In this document: piece by piece, positions 1 to 8,622 of the stretch
Position numbering within the stretch: position 1 is the stretch's first letter
How the letters are laid out: every line of letters starts with the position of its first letter
The notes under the pieces: generated by a model
The model's input: the letters and a program-made list of their open reading frames with translations, nothing else
Databases searched by the model: none
Told to the model about the DNA's origin: nothing
Origin: Anaerolineae bacterium
GTDB lineage: Bacteria; Chloroflexota; Anaerolineae; JAAYZQ01
Reading direction: 5' to 3'
DNA length: 42,100 nt
Assembly (NCBI GenBank): GCA_016929795.1
Contig: JAFGIA010000297.1
Span: forward strand, 1 to 42,100
Translations under genes and position numbers: made by a program

Positions 1-11
1 CCATCTCTTCG

Positions 12-33
12 TTGTGGCCCACCAGAGCCACAA
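12..33 (-). other. small hairpin downstream of the yjbQ-family gene
   Basis: TTGTGGC (12-18) and GCCACAA (27-33) are perfect inverted repeats with an 8-nt loop, just past the stop of the minus-strand gene at 65-484. There is no T-tract after it, so it is at best a weak terminator or a 3'-end stabiliser. Confidence 0.25.
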
Positions 34-64
34 TCCATTCCGCTCAAGATAACTGTGAGTGCAC

Positions 65-484
65 CTACTCCCCGATAATCTTGACCAGCACCCTCTTCCG
101 CCGCCCCCCATCAAACTCCCCGTAGAAAATCTGCTCCCAGGGCCCAAAATCGAGCCGGCCATTCGTCACCGCCACAACCACCTCGCGCCCCATCACCTGA
201 CGCTTCAGGTGCGCGTCCGCATTGTCCTCGCCCGTGCGGTTGTGCCAGTACTGGTCGATGGGAGCGTGAGGCGCCAGCCCTTCCAGCCAAACCTCGTAAT
301 CGTGGTGCAGCCCACTCTCGTCGTCGTTGATGAACACACTGGCCGTGATGTGCATCGCGTTTACAAGGCACAGCCCTTCCCGGATGCCGCTCTCGCGCAG
401 GGCTTCCTGCACCTGTGGCGTGATGTTGATAAACGCCCGCCGCGTCGGCACGTTGAACCACAGCTCCTTCCGATAGCTTTTCAT
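65..484 (-). CDS. yjbQ: YjbQ/UPF0047 family protein
   Basis: A 139-residue protein of the YjbQ (UPF0047) family. Visible family features are [12 protein letters not shown] near residue 46, the NADAHLK segment near residue 88, and the C-terminal block with G-x-L-D-F-G-x-W-E-Q and the [10 protein letters not shown] end. Members are small trimeric enzymes for which a weak secondary thiamine-phosphate synthase activity has been reported; the true role is unsettled. Length is normal for the family. The ATG is preceded by GGGGGAGAAAGTCT, a good ribosome site. It is the last gene of a same-strand run (CcmC-like, nnr, phosphate acyltransferase, this gene), but the products suggest no single pathway. 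Confidence 0.88.
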   Translation of the reverse strand: MKSYRKELWFNVPTRRAFINITPQVQEALRESGIREGLCLVNAMHITASVFINDDESGLHHDYEVWLEGLAPHAPIDQYWHNRTGEDNADAHLKRQVMGREVVVAVTNGRLDFGPWEQIFYGEFDGGRRKRVLVKIIGE

Positions 485-526
485 AGACTTTCTCCCCCGT
501 ATGTCATTAGAAGGCGCATCTCGTCC

Positions 527-1420
527 CTAGCACAACAATCCAGCAAGCGCAAGCGAATACACGCGCGCACGCGGCGGGTCAGAACGCGAGGTGAGCACCA
601 CCGGTGCCAGCGCGCCCATCACGATCCCCGCCACCTTGGCCGATGCCAGGTACTCGAGGTTCTTGGACAGAATGTTTCCTGCATCCAGGTCGGGCACGAC
701 GAGCACGTCCGCATCGCCTGCCACCGGGCTGTTGATCGCCTTGTCTGCCGCCGCCGTCGCCGAGATGGCATTGTCAAAAGCCAACGGCCCGTCGACGATA
801 GCGCCGCGGATCTGGCCTCGCTCGGCCATTTTGCTCAGGCAGGCGGCGTGCACCGTCGACGGGATATTGGGGTTGATCGTCTCCACCGAGGACAAGGCCG
901 CCACCTTGGGCACCTCCACCCCCAGGTGCTGCGCCAGGTCAACGGCGTTCTGCGTGATCGCCGCTTTCTGCGAGATGTCCGGGCTGATATTGATCGCCGC
1001 GTCGGTGATCAGCAGCAGCTTGTGATAGGTGGGCACCTCCAGCACAAAGACGTGGCTGAGCAGCCTATCGGTGCGCAGCCCAACATGAGGGCGCAGCACC
1101 GCGCGCAGCATCTCGTCGGTATGCAGGTATCCCTTCATCAAGATCTGCGCCTTCCCCTCGCGCACCAGGTCCACCGCCGCTTCCGCCGCCAGCTTGTTCG
1201 TCTCTGTCGGCACGATCAGCTCTTCGGGCAGATCCCAGCCGATCGCTGTCGCCTCGCGGCAGATATCCTCCTGGCGCCCCACCAGCAGCGGCACGATCAG
1301 GCCCAAGCTCATCGCCCGCTGCACCGACTCGAGCACCAGCTTGTGTGCCGCCGCTGCCACCGCCACCCGCGGCGGTGGATTCTCCTGCGCCCGCTCCACC
1401 AGCTCCTGTAGTCTACGCAT
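527..1420 (-). CDS. phosphate acetyl/butyryltransferase family enzyme
   Basis: A 297-residue protein of the phosphate acetyl/butyryltransferase (Pta/Ptb) family, which exchanges CoA and phosphate on short acyl groups and is normally paired with an acetate or butyrate kinase for ATP formation. Supporting segments are ILMKGYLHTDEMLRAVL (about residues 93-109), ITDAAINISPD (about 138-148), the VDGPLAFDNAIS block (about 208-219) and the end segment with PDLDAGNILSKNLEYL. The length matches Ptb and the catalytic part of Pta. No acyl kinase gene lies nearby, so the acyl chain cannot be decided. The ATG follows AGGGGG at 8 nt. It lies 59 nt after the nnr stop; that gap holds a short GGTGGGC/GCCCACC inverted repeat at 1452-1466. 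Confidence 0.87.
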   Translation of the reverse strand: MRRLQELVERAQENPPPRVAVAAAAHKLVLESVQRAMSLGLIVPLLVGRQEDICREATAIGWDLPEELIVPTETNKLAAEAAVDLVREGKAQILMKGYLHTDEMLRAVLRPHVGLRTDRLLSHVFVLEVPTYHKLLLITDAAINISPDISQKAAITQNAVDLAQHLGVEVPKVAALSSVETINPNIPSTVHAACLSKMAERGQIRGAIVDGPLAFDNAISATAAADKAINSPVAGDADVLVVPDLDAGNILSKNLEYLASAKVAGIVMGALAPVVLTSRSDPPRARVYSLALAGLLC

Positions 1421-1479
1421 CGTTCACACCCCCTGGAAGTCGCAAATGACAGGTGGGCAGCCCACCCCCAACTACCAAC

Positions 1480-3162
1480 CTACCGCTCTACCACCTCGCG
1501 CCGTATCCTCGCCAATGCCAGCGGCAGCCTCCGCGGCAAGTCACCCGCCACCGCCCCCATGTTGCCCAGATCGGCGCGCACCATCTCGCCTGCCAGGCCG
1601 TGCGCATAAGCGCCGGCGACCGCGGCCTCAAAAGCATCGAGGCCCTGTGCGCGCAGGCCGGCAATTGCCCCTGCCGCCACGTCGCCTGTGCCGGCCGTCG
1701 CCAACCCGGCATTGGCAAAGGGAAGCACACGCCGGCGACCGTCTGGCGCAGCCACCACCGTGTGTGCCCCCTTGAGCACGAGCACCACGTTCCACTCGGC
1801 TGCAAAACGCCGCGCGATCCCCTCGCGGTCGGCCTGGATCCCCTTCACCTCCATCTCGCCCCCCACGAGGCGGGCCATCTCCCCCGGATGGGGTGTGAGG
1901 ATCGTGCCTGGCGGCAGCATCTTCCACCACTCGCCGGCTTGGGCCAGCGCATTGAGCCCGTCGGCATCGATCACGAGCGGCGGCAGCGCCACGCCCTCTG
2001 CCACTTCCGCCTCACCCCCCGTCAAAAAGCCGATGCGCCCCTTCCGCTCCTGGTGCCCTATGCCGAGAAAGGCGTGTACAAAGCTGACCGTCTCTTTCTC
2101 CTGTGTAAGCCCCGGCCCCAACAGCAGCGTGTCGTACTCGCCCATCCGTTTGCGAAGCACCTCCACCGCCCCGCGCGACACAACCCCCAGGTCGTGGGGC
2201 AGCAGCAAGTAGGTGACCTCGGGCAGGTTGGCCGCCACCGCACTCTGGATCGGTCCGGGCAGCGCCATCGTCACCAGGCCTGCCCCCACCCGGCTGGCGC
2301 CGGCGCCCGCCAGGACGGCTGCCCCCACATAGTTGATCGAGCCGGCCACGATCAACACCGAGCCAAAGGTCCCCTTGTGCGCCGAATCGCTGCGCCGCGG
2401 CAGCCAGCCTCGCACCTCTTCACTGCCTGCCATTTCCAACTCGACGTCGTCCGCCAACTCTGGCGGGATGCCAATGTCGGCCACCACCAGCCGGCCCACC
2501 GCGTCGGCCCCTGGAAAGCGCAGCAGGCCCACCTTGGGATAGGCAAAGGTCACCGTCAGATCGGCTTGCACGGCCGCCGGGTCGATCTCGCCCGTGTCTG
2601 CATCCAACCCTGTCGGGCAGTCCACCGCCACCACCAGCGGCGGCTCACCCACGTGCAGCGGGACCACCACCTCCAGCCCTGGCGCCGACCGCCGATCCGC
2701 GAGCGAGTCGCTTACGGTCCCAAGCAGCGCCCGCAGGGGCTCGCGCAGCGGCAGCTCTACGCCGACACCCAGCAGGGCGTCAATCACCACGTCGGCCCCT
2801 GCCAACAGGCCACGCAGGGCCTCTCCTTCCTCATCGTCGTCGGCCCAGCACACCGGCATGCCATCGCTTTCCACCCGCTGATAATGGCCGTCGCCCTCGA
2901 CGCTACGCTTCCAGATGTAGCAGCTCACGCGTGCGCCCATGCCCCACAAATAGTGCGCCGCCACCAGCCCGTCACCGCCATTGTTCCCCGGCCCCACCAG
3001 CACAACCACGCGCTTGCCCTTCACCTCCACGTGCCGGCGGATCACCTCCGCCGTCTGCCGGCCCGCATTCTCCATCATCTCTTCAAAGCGCATCCCCTGC
3101 TTGTTGGCCTGGGTTTCCAGCTCACGGCTCTCAGCCACCGTAATGATCTTGATCGGAATCAC
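1480..3162 (-). CDS. nnr: bifunctional NAD(P)HX epimerase / ADP-dependent NAD(P)HX dehydratase
   Basis: A ~560-residue metabolite-repair enzyme that restores damaged hydrated NADH and NADPH. The N-terminal YjeF_N epimerase domain (about 1-225) carries the GPGNNGGDGLVAA motif; the C-terminal ribokinase-like dehydratase domain (about 240-560) carries HKGTFGSVLIVAGS, LTPHPGEMARL, VLKGAHTVVA and the catalytic ATAGTGDVAAG. Both halves are intact, matching the fused form common in bacteria. Two GTG codons are in tandem (3165 and 3162); GGAGG lies 6 nt before the second, so 3162 is preferred. The 5' end overlaps the end of the CcmC-like gene by about 32 nt, which suggests translational coupling. Confidence 0.93.
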   Translation of the reverse strand: MIPIKIITVAESRELETQANKQGMRFEEMMENAGRQTAEVIRRHVEVKGKRVVVLVGPGNNGGDGLVAAHYLWGMGARVSCYIWKRSVEGDGHYQRVESDGMPVCWADDDEEGEALRGLLAGADVVIDALLGVGVELPLREPLRALLGTVSDSLADRRSAPGLEVVVPLHVGEPPLVVAVDCPTGLDADTGEIDPAAVQADLTVTFAYPKVGLLRFPGADAVGRLVVADIGIPPELADDVELEMAGSEEVRGWLPRRSDSAHKGTFGSVLIVAGSINYVGAAVLAGAGASRVGAGLVTMALPGPIQSAVAANLPEVTYLLLPHDLGVVSRGAVEVLRKRMGEYDTLLLGPGLTQEKETVSFVHAFLGIGHQERKGRIGFLTGGEAEVAEGVALPPLVIDADGLNALAQAGEWWKMLPPGTILTPHPGEMARLVGGEMEVKGIQADREGIARRFAAEWNVVLVLKGAHTVVAAPDGRRRVLPFANAGLATAGTGDVAAGAIAGLRAQGLDAFEAAVAGAYAHGLAGEMVRADLGNMGAVAGDLPRRLPLALARIRREVVER

Positions 3163-3847
3163 CACCTGCCTCCGTTCTCTTCTGTTTCAGTTCCATGCCC
3201 ATCCACAACCAGGCGATGAGTATAGCAGCCAGCGCGGCGATTGTCAACACAATGAGCAGGTAATAGCCCTGAATGGCCGCCGACCCCGACCCACCGATCG
3301 GATCCACCGGGTGGCGAATCGCCTCCGCCCGCGACACAAGCACCCACGGCACAACAGCCATCACCACAGCGCCCAGCGCCTGAAAGTCGCGATCACCCAC
3401 CAACCGCGCCACAACTACCACCACGATGGCAGCCGCCAGGATCGACACCGTGGCGCGCACCCGCGGCTCGCCCCAGGCGATCCACTGCCCCCACGTCAGC
3501 CCGGTCACAGCCATCGACGACAGCGCATAGACCACCCAGATACCCAGCGCTGCTTGCGCCGCCGCAGCCGTCGCCCTGTACCATGGGGCCGCCTGGCCGC
3601 CCCCACCGGCCCGGCCGGTAACCAAGTCTGCCGCGTAATTCGCCACCAGCGCCCCCAGGCCCAACACACCTGCCACTGAAAAGGCCGCCAGCCCGGTCCA
3701 AACCAGCGCCCCATGGACATATACCAGCTTGACAATCTGGCCCAGCCGCGATTCAGCCGGTGCCAGCCAAAGCCACACTACCAGAAGAAGCAACAACACG
3801 CCGGCCACAGCCGGCAGCACGCGCCTCCGCGCCGTATCGAATCCCAT
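3131..3847 (-). CDS. CcmC/CcsA-like cytochrome c assembly membrane protein
   Basis: A ~238-residue integral membrane protein with about six hydrophobic segments. It resembles the CcmC/CcsA haem-handling family: a segment similar to the conserved FxHV stretch (KLVYVHGALVWTG) and a tryptophan-rich signature WGQWIAWGEPR, which corresponds to the family's WGxxWxWDPR periplasmic haem-binding motif with D changed to E. Members present haem for cytochrome c maturation. The reading frame is open further upstream to 3979, but that extension has no membrane-protein character and overlaps the divergent tlpA promoter, so the ATG at 3847 is chosen. The TlpA-like thioredoxin is divergent to it, fitting a c-type cytochrome role. 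No other ccm or ccs genes are in the window. Confidence 0.7.
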   Translation of the reverse strand: MGFDTARRRVLPAVAGVLLLLLVVWLWLAPAESRLGQIVKLVYVHGALVWTGLAAFSVAGVLGLGALVANYAADLVTGRAGGGGQAAPWYRATAAAAQAALGIWVVYALSSMAVTGLTWGQWIAWGEPRVRATVSILAAAIVVVVVARLVGDRDFQALGAVVMAVVPWVLVSRAEAIRHPVDPIGGSGSAAIQGYYLLIVLTIAALAAILIAWLWMGMELKQKRTEAGGDSDQDHYGG

Positions 3848-3877
3848 CCCCTCATGATCCCTTCTATCGTGTGCCCA

Positions 3878-3907
3878 TTGGACAGGCGGCCAAAAGTCAG
3901 GTACAAT
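3878..3907 (+). promoter_or_regulatory. sigma70-type promoter of the tlpA-like gene
   Basis: TTGGAC (3878-3883), 18 nt, TACAAT (3902-3907). The predicted start near 3914 gives a leader of about 22 nt before the ATG at 3936. Confidence 0.6.
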
Positions 3908-3935
3908 GCGCACCATACTACCCAGGAGACAGAGT

Positions 3936-4493
3936 ATGGAAACTTGGCAAACGACCGATTCTCCATCGCCGCGACGCAAGCGCAGCCCTGTCGTGGCTGC
4001 CGCTGCCGCCGTCGGCCTGGTAGTCGTCGCCCTGCTCGCCTACGCTATCCTCACCGGCCCCACCCGCCCCCCTCAGATTGGCGAGGCTGTCCCTCCCTTC
4101 ACACTCGAAGCGTTCGACGGCCAGGCCATGGACCTGGCCGCCCACCAGGGCGAGATCGTCATCGTCAACTTTTTCGCCAGTTGGTGTATTCCTTGCCGCC
4201 AGGAGGCCGCGGACCTCGAAGAGGCCTGGCAGAGCTACCGCGATGAGAACGTCCAATTCTTTGGCATCGCCTATAAGGATGCTCGATCGAAAGCACAGAC
4301 CTTCCTCGACGAATTCGACGTCACCTATCCGAGCACCTTTGACGCAGGGAACCGGGTGGCACGCACATACGGCGTCACCGGGGTGCCCGAGACCTTTATC
4401 GTCGATCAGCAAGGCCGCCTGGTGCGCCACATTCTCGGCGCGGTGACAGCAGAAGGGCTGAGCCGCGAGATCGACACCCTCCTCGGCCCCTGA
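3936..4493 (+). CDS. TlpA/ResA-like membrane-anchored thiol-disulfide oxidoreductase
   Basis: A 185-residue thioredoxin-fold protein. Residues about 15-38 form an N-terminal membrane anchor after a basic stretch (RRKR). The exported domain has the active-site WCIPC within NFFASWCIPCRQEA and the cis-Pro segment GVTGVPETFIVD, both typical of TlpA/ResA/CcmG. Such proteins reduce the haem-binding CXXC of apocytochromes c or other exported thiols. The ATG at 3936 is chosen over one 30 nt upstream because CAGGAGA lies 7-8 nt before it and the upstream codon overlaps the predicted promoter. It is divergent from the CcmC-like gene, which supports a cytochrome c maturation role. Confidence 0.88.
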   Translation: METWQTTDSPSPRRKRSPVVAAAAAVGLVVVALLAYAILTGPTRPPQIGEAVPPFTLEAFDGQAMDLAAHQGEIVIVNFFASWCIPCRQEAADLEEAWQSYRDENVQFFGIAYKDARSKAQTFLDEFDVTYPSTFDAGNRVARTYGVTGVPETFIVDQQGRLVRHILGAVTAEGLSREIDTLLGP

Positions 4494-4501
4494 CCCTCGC
4501 T

Positions 4502-5302
4502 CTACACCTGCTTGGCCCAGCTTCTGCCCCCCAGCCGGTGTTGGAAGAAGGCAAGCAAGATGTTGCGCAACCGGTTTATGTCCAGTCTGCGCACCATGCG
4601 TCCATTGTAGGCCACCGAGATAATTCCCGTCTCTTCCGACACAACAACCACCAGGGCGTCACTCTCTTCCGTCACGCCGATCGCCGCGCGATGGCGGGTG
4701 CCCATGCCGCCATACTGCGGGTTGCGTGTAGCAGGCAGCATGGCACTCGCTGCTACGATCTTGCCGTCCCGGATAATGACCGCCTTGTCGTGCAGCGGCG
4801 TGTTGGGATGAAAGATCGTGCGCAGCAGCTCGGCCTTGATGTCGGCATGCACCGGGACACCCGTTTCGACAAACTCCTGCAACCCTGTCTCTCGCTCAAA
4901 GACGATCAATGCCCCATGGCGCTGCGACGACAGGCGGTGCGCCGCGCGTGCCACCTCGTCGATCATCTTGTCAACCTCTTCCTCCTGCTGCACCCTCACC
5001 AGGAGACCGCCTGTACGGCCAAGGCGCTCGAGGGCGCGACGCAGCTCTGGCTGAAAAATGACCGGGATGGCGATCAGGAGCGCGGGCAGGGCATTCCTCA
5101 CCAGCCAGCTAAAACCCTGAAATGGCAGGATCTGGCTGGCGAGAAAAGCCACCAGGATGACCAACACCATGCCGCGCAGCAACTGCACAGCCTGTGTACC
5201 CTGAGCCAGCGAGAAGAGTAGATAAAAGACAACCGCTACCAGCAGGATGTCAATGACGTCAGACACCTGGATGTGCGAGAGAACCCATAGGACATCAGAC
5301 AC
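4502..5302 (-). CDS. cdaA: diadenylate cyclase CdaA (DisA_N domain)
   Basis: A 266-residue membrane diadenylate cyclase making c-di-AMP from two ATP. Three transmembrane helices (about residues 14-33, 41-60, 66-84) precede a short coiled linker and the DAC domain (about 110-250). The RHR motif is intact (R203-H204-R205 in GTRHRAAIG). The first catalytic motif reads LHDKAVII: the near-invariant DGA is D172-K173-A174, a Gly to Lys change confirmed in the DNA (GAC AAG GCG). The GTG start at 5302 has GGAG about 7 nt upstream. It lies 12 nt after the TPR gene stop, so the two are probably cotranscribed. The usual partners cdaR and glmM are absent. It ends 8 nt from the convergent tlpA-like gene. 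Confidence 0.93.
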   Translation of the reverse strand: MSDVLWVLSHIQVSDVIDILLVAVVFYLLFSLAQGTQAVQLLRGMVLVILVAFLASQILPFQGFSWLVRNALPALLIAIPVIFQPELRRALERLGRTGGLLVRVQQEEEVDKMIDEVARAAHRLSSQRHGALIVFERETGLQEFVETGVPVHADIKAELLRTIFHPNTPLHDKAVIIRDGKIVAASAMLPATRNPQYGGMGTRHRAAIGVTEESDALVVVVSEETGIISVAYNGRMVRRLDINRLRNILLAFFQHRLGGRSWAKQV

Positions 5303-5314
5303 AAAGCCACTCCA

Positions 5315-7588
5315 CTAAAGCTGGTCCAACAACTGCCGGTAGGCCTCGACATTCTTGGGCTTGAGCGAGATAATGTAGCGTACCGTCGCCATCGCCTGCT
5401 CGCGCAGCCCTGCGTCGAGCTGCATTTCACCCAACACGTCAAGCTCGCGGATCGCCTCTTCGCGTTGGCCGGCATCGATGTAGGCACGTGCCAGGCGGGC
5501 GCGCAACGCCATCTGTTGAGGCTGCAACCTCACCATCTCTTGCAACAGAGCTAATGAGCGCTCCCCCTCACCCTGCGTCCCGTAATAGGCCACCATCGCC
5601 ACCGTCTCGCGATCCGCCTCTTTGGTGCGTCCCAGCTTGTAGTACAGATCGATCAGGTTCACACGCGCTCGCTCATCCTCGGGTGCAGCCACCACCAGCT
5701 GACGGTAAATGTCAGCCGCTTCGTGCCAACTTGCGCGCCGCATCTGGATATCGGCCATTTTGCGCAGCAGGCGCACGCGCCACTCCTGCTCCTCCGACGC
5801 GCGCGGCACCAGGCGCAGCGCCTCAGCATACTTTTCGAGTGCCTTGTTCACCTGTGCCAGGTGGTAGTATGCATCGGCCAGCGACAGGTACTGGTCGAGA
5901 GTCTGGTCGATCTCGCCAGAGCTGATGAGCAGATCGATCAACCGCGATCGAACCACAACGTCCATCGGCATCAGGCGCAAGATACGCTTGTAGACGCCAA
6001 TCGCCTGTCGTTTCTCCTCGCGCACCAGGTATAGATCGGCCACCGTCTGGTATTTGGTCACTGCATCTTCGACGCGCCCGTCCTGCGCAAAGATCTCGGC
6101 CAGTCGCAGGTGGAGCGGTAGGTAGGTAGGTGCAGACTGGATGGCGCGGTAGCACACCTCCGTCGCTGCCGTCAGCGCCCCCCGCCTGACATACTCCTGG
6201 CTGAGGGTCATCGACGATAGGATCGTTTCGGCGCTCGGCGCGGCCAGGATCTCGGCCAGGCTCATCGTCACGCCCTCTTCCGACATGCTGTCGAGCCGCT
6301 GGCGCGCCGCCCGGGCCTTATCCTCCCACCCTTTCGACGACAGGAACTCGATCAGCGAATTGGCAAACGTCAGCGCCTTGTCCCTGTCGCCCTTGGCAAT
6401 ATAGCTGTCGGCCAGCGCGTCGTACAGATTGATCAGGTCATCGGCTTGCTCACGCTGCACCGTGCCCAGGTCGACGATCTTGAGTGCCTGCACAAAGTGC
6501 TCGAGCGCTTCGTCCAGGCGCCCCAGAGCCTTGAAACATTCTCCCAGCGCAAAGTGGCTGCCCAACTCATACTCGTGGTGACGCACTGCCTGCTTGAACT
6601 CGCCAATGGCCGGCTCAAAGCGCAGGCGCTGTTGGTAGAGAAGCCCCAGGTTAAAGTGCGCAGCGGGACGGTCTACACCGGCATCGATCACACGCGTATA
6701 ACACGAGATCGCCTCGTCCACCAGGCCTCGTGTCTGAAAGTCGATCGCCTGCGCCACCAGCGCGTCGATCTGAGGCCGGCTCAATGCCGGCTTGGCTGCC
6801 GCCGTCCCCTCTTTCACCCCTTCCTGAAAGTCCGCCATGGCAGCCGCCGGCCCGAGCTGGATCTCCTCGAACGGGATGCCTGCCAGCTCTTCGAGGGCAC
6901 GGTCGCGTGCCATATCGACGGGACTTGCCCCATCCTCGGCAGGCAGTTGAGCGGCCCCTGCCGCCTCCACGTCGTCGACCATGGTCAGGCCGCTGGCTGT
7001 GCCCATGTGCAGCCCTTCGGCCAACGCCCGCGCTTCCGCATTGCGCGGGTCGAGATCGATCGCGATCCGACATTGATCTAGCGCCTTCTCGAGCTGCCCC
7101 TGGCGGTGCAAGATCCTGGCCAGGTTGAGATACTCCCGTGCAGCCCGTTGTGGCTGCTCCAACGTTACGTACACCTCGGCAAGCGACAGGATCGCGCGCA
7201 AGTGATCTGGCTGGATCTGGCTGACGCGCTGGAATCCCTGGATGGCCTGCTTCCACTCGTGGCGCCTGGCGTATAGCTCTGCCATTGACCAGAGCGCGTC
7301 GGCGGCAGCATGGGGCTTACCCAAACACTCGTGGATATCGGCGATCCGGGCCAGCGGCCCAGGATCATCTGGTGCCAGCTTGCTCGCCTGCGTATACGCC
7401 CCCAGCGCCTCTTCGATCTGCTGCTGCTCCAGGTAGGCCCACCCCAGGTGGTTGTATACCTCTGCGTCGTCGTTTACCTCTTCGATGGCGCGCTTGTACG
7501 CAGCCACCGCCTTATTCCACTTGCCTTCCCACGCCAGGTTCAGGCCCTCGCGCATCGCCTTTTCATAGCTCTTCCGATCGCCTGCCAA
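5315..7588 (-). CDS. large tetratricopeptide-repeat protein
   Basis: A 757-residue protein composed almost wholly of TPR-type helix pairs, with consensus such as AYKRAIEEVNDDAEVYNHLG near the N-terminus and many later repeats with A at position 8 and P near the repeat end. There is no signal peptide or clear membrane segment, so it is probably cytoplasmic. A less repetitive stretch (about residues 190-270) separates two TPR blocks. TPR arrays bind other proteins; the partner cannot be inferred. The start appears to be TTG at 7588, preceded by a G-run acting as the ribosome site. It follows argF across a palindromic repeat and precedes cdaA by 12 nt. Confidence 0.85.
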   Translation of the reverse strand: MAGDRKSYEKAMREGLNLAWEGKWNKAVAAYKRAIEEVNDDAEVYNHLGWAYLEQQQIEEALGAYTQASKLAPDDPGPLARIADIHECLGKPHAAADALWSMAELYARRHEWKQAIQGFQRVSQIQPDHLRAILSLAEVYVTLEQPQRAAREYLNLARILHRQGQLEKALDQCRIAIDLDPRNAEARALAEGLHMGTASGLTMVDDVEAAGAAQLPAEDGASPVDMARDRALEELAGIPFEEIQLGPAAAMADFQEGVKEGTAAAKPALSRPQIDALVAQAIDFQTRGLVDEAISCYTRVIDAGVDRPAAHFNLGLLYQQRLRFEPAIGEFKQAVRHHEYELGSHFALGECFKALGRLDEALEHFVQALKIVDLGTVQREQADDLINLYDALADSYIAKGDRDKALTFANSLIEFLSSKGWEDKARAARQRLDSMSEEGVTMSLAEILAAPSAETILSSMTLSQEYVRRGALTAATEVCYRAIQSAPTYLPLHLRLAEIFAQDGRVEDAVTKYQTVADLYLVREEKRQAIGVYKRILRLMPMDVVVRSRLIDLLISSGEIDQTLDQYLSLADAYYHLAQVNKALEKYAEALRLVPRASEEQEWRVRLLRKMADIQMRRASWHEAADIYRQLVVAAPEDERARVNLIDLYYKLGRTKEADRETVAMVAYYGTQGEGERSLALLQEMVRLQPQQMALRARLARAYIDAGQREEAIRELDVLGEMQLDAGLREQAMATVRYIISLKPKNVEAYRQLLDQL

Positions 7589-7603
7589 AGTCCCCCCCCC
7601 TCC

Positions 7604-7688
7604 GATTTACGATTCAAGATTTACGATTCTGTCACGCCGGAGCGGGGCAGAACCCCAATCGTGAATCGTAAATCTGAAATCTAAAATC
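7604..7688. repeat. palindromic repeat with duplicated 12-mer between argF and the TPR gene
   Basis: GATTTACGATTC occurs twice as a direct repeat (7604-7615 and 7618-7629). Its exact inverse GAATCGTAAATC is at 7663-7674, followed by a degenerate second inverse copy (7676-7688) that runs over the argF stop codon. The ~26-nt arms can form a long hairpin around a 33-nt loop, which itself holds GGGG/CCCC. The segment is AT-rich, unlike the surrounding genes. It could be a transcription-end or mRNA-stability element, or a dispersed intergenic repeat. Confidence 0.7.
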
Positions 7689-8601
7689 GCATGAGTGTCG
7701 CCAGCACGGCTTTTTGGGCGTGCAGCCGGTTTTCGGCTTGATCGAACAACACAGAGTGAGGGCCATCGGCCACTGCATCGGTGATCTCTTCGCCTCGATG
7801 CGCCGGCAGGCAGTGCATCACGATCACATCGGGGTTGGCCCGCTCGACCAGCGCCTGGTTGAGTTGAAAGCCGGCAAACCGTGCCTTGCGCTGCTCAGCT
7901 TCCGCCTCCTGGCCCATGCTTGCCCACACGTCCGTGTACAACACATCCGCCCCCTCAACCGCTTCTGCCGGGTAATTACTGATCTCAATTCGGCTACCTA
8001 CCTCGGCACCAAACCGCCTGGCAAGCTGCACCACCCCGGGATGGGGCTCGTACCCCGCCGGCGATACCACCGTAACGTGCATACCGAGCTTGCTTCCCGC
8101 AAACAGAAGCGAGTTCGCCACGTTGTTACCATCTCCGACAAACACCATCTTGCGGCCCTCCAATGGTCCCAGGTGCTCCCACGCAGTCAGCACATCTCCC
8201 AGGCCCTGGCAGGGATGGCTATAGTCAGACAGGCCATTGATGACCGGTACATCGGCATAGGCAGCCAACTGCTCCACGTCGCGGTGTGCAAACACGCGCG
8301 CCATAATCCCCTGCACATAGCGTGACAGCACGCGGGCCACATCGGCCACGCTCTCACGCTGGCCAAGCTGGATCTCATTCGGAGACAGGTAGAGGGCCGA
8401 GCCGCCGAGCTGGAGCATACCCACTTCAAAAGACACCCGCGTGCGCAGGCTCGGCTTCTGAAAGATCATGCCCAGCACCTTGCCCTTCAAGATCGGCTCA
8501 TTCCCACCCGCCTGCCACTCCGCCTTGAGCGTACGTGCCAGGCGCAGCAGGTCCCACAGCTCTTCCGTGCTCACTTCTGCAATCGTTAGAAAATCCTTCA
8601 T
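7681..8601 (-). CDS. argF: ornithine carbamoyltransferase
   Basis: A 306-residue enzyme joining carbamoyl phosphate to ornithine to give citrulline (arginine biosynthesis; reversible in arginine breakdown). The carbamoyl-phosphate site is [11 protein letters not shown] (about residues 49-59); other signatures are HPCQGLGD, the ornithine-side segment DVWASMGQE, and [12 protein letters not shown] near the C-terminus, which separates OTCase from aspartate carbamoyltransferase. Length is typical. The ATG at 8601 has AAGGA upstream. The last codon and stop fall inside a palindromic repeat. No other arg genes are in the window. Confidence 0.95.
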   Translation of the reverse strand: MKDFLTIAEVSTEELWDLLRLARTLKAEWQAGGNEPILKGKVLGMIFQKPSLRTRVSFEVGMLQLGGSALYLSPNEIQLGQRESVADVARVLSRYVQGIMARVFAHRDVEQLAAYADVPVINGLSDYSHPCQGLGDVLTAWEHLGPLEGRKMVFVGDGNNVANSLLFAGSKLGMHVTVVSPAGYEPHPGVVQLARRFGAEVGSRIEISNYPAEAVEGADVLYTDVWASMGQEAEAEQRKARFAGFQLNQALVERANPDVIVMHCLPAHRGEEITDAVADGPHSVLFDQAENRLHAQKAVLATLMRF

Positions 8602-8622
8602 CGTCTCTTTCCTTCTCCTTGA

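Noticed and set aside
59..1411. 450-codon open frame on the plus strand
   Set aside because: It lies antisense to yjbQ and the phosphate acyltransferase gene, both with clear family motifs. High GC content leaves opposite frames open; its translation is rich in His, Arg and Pro without any domain.
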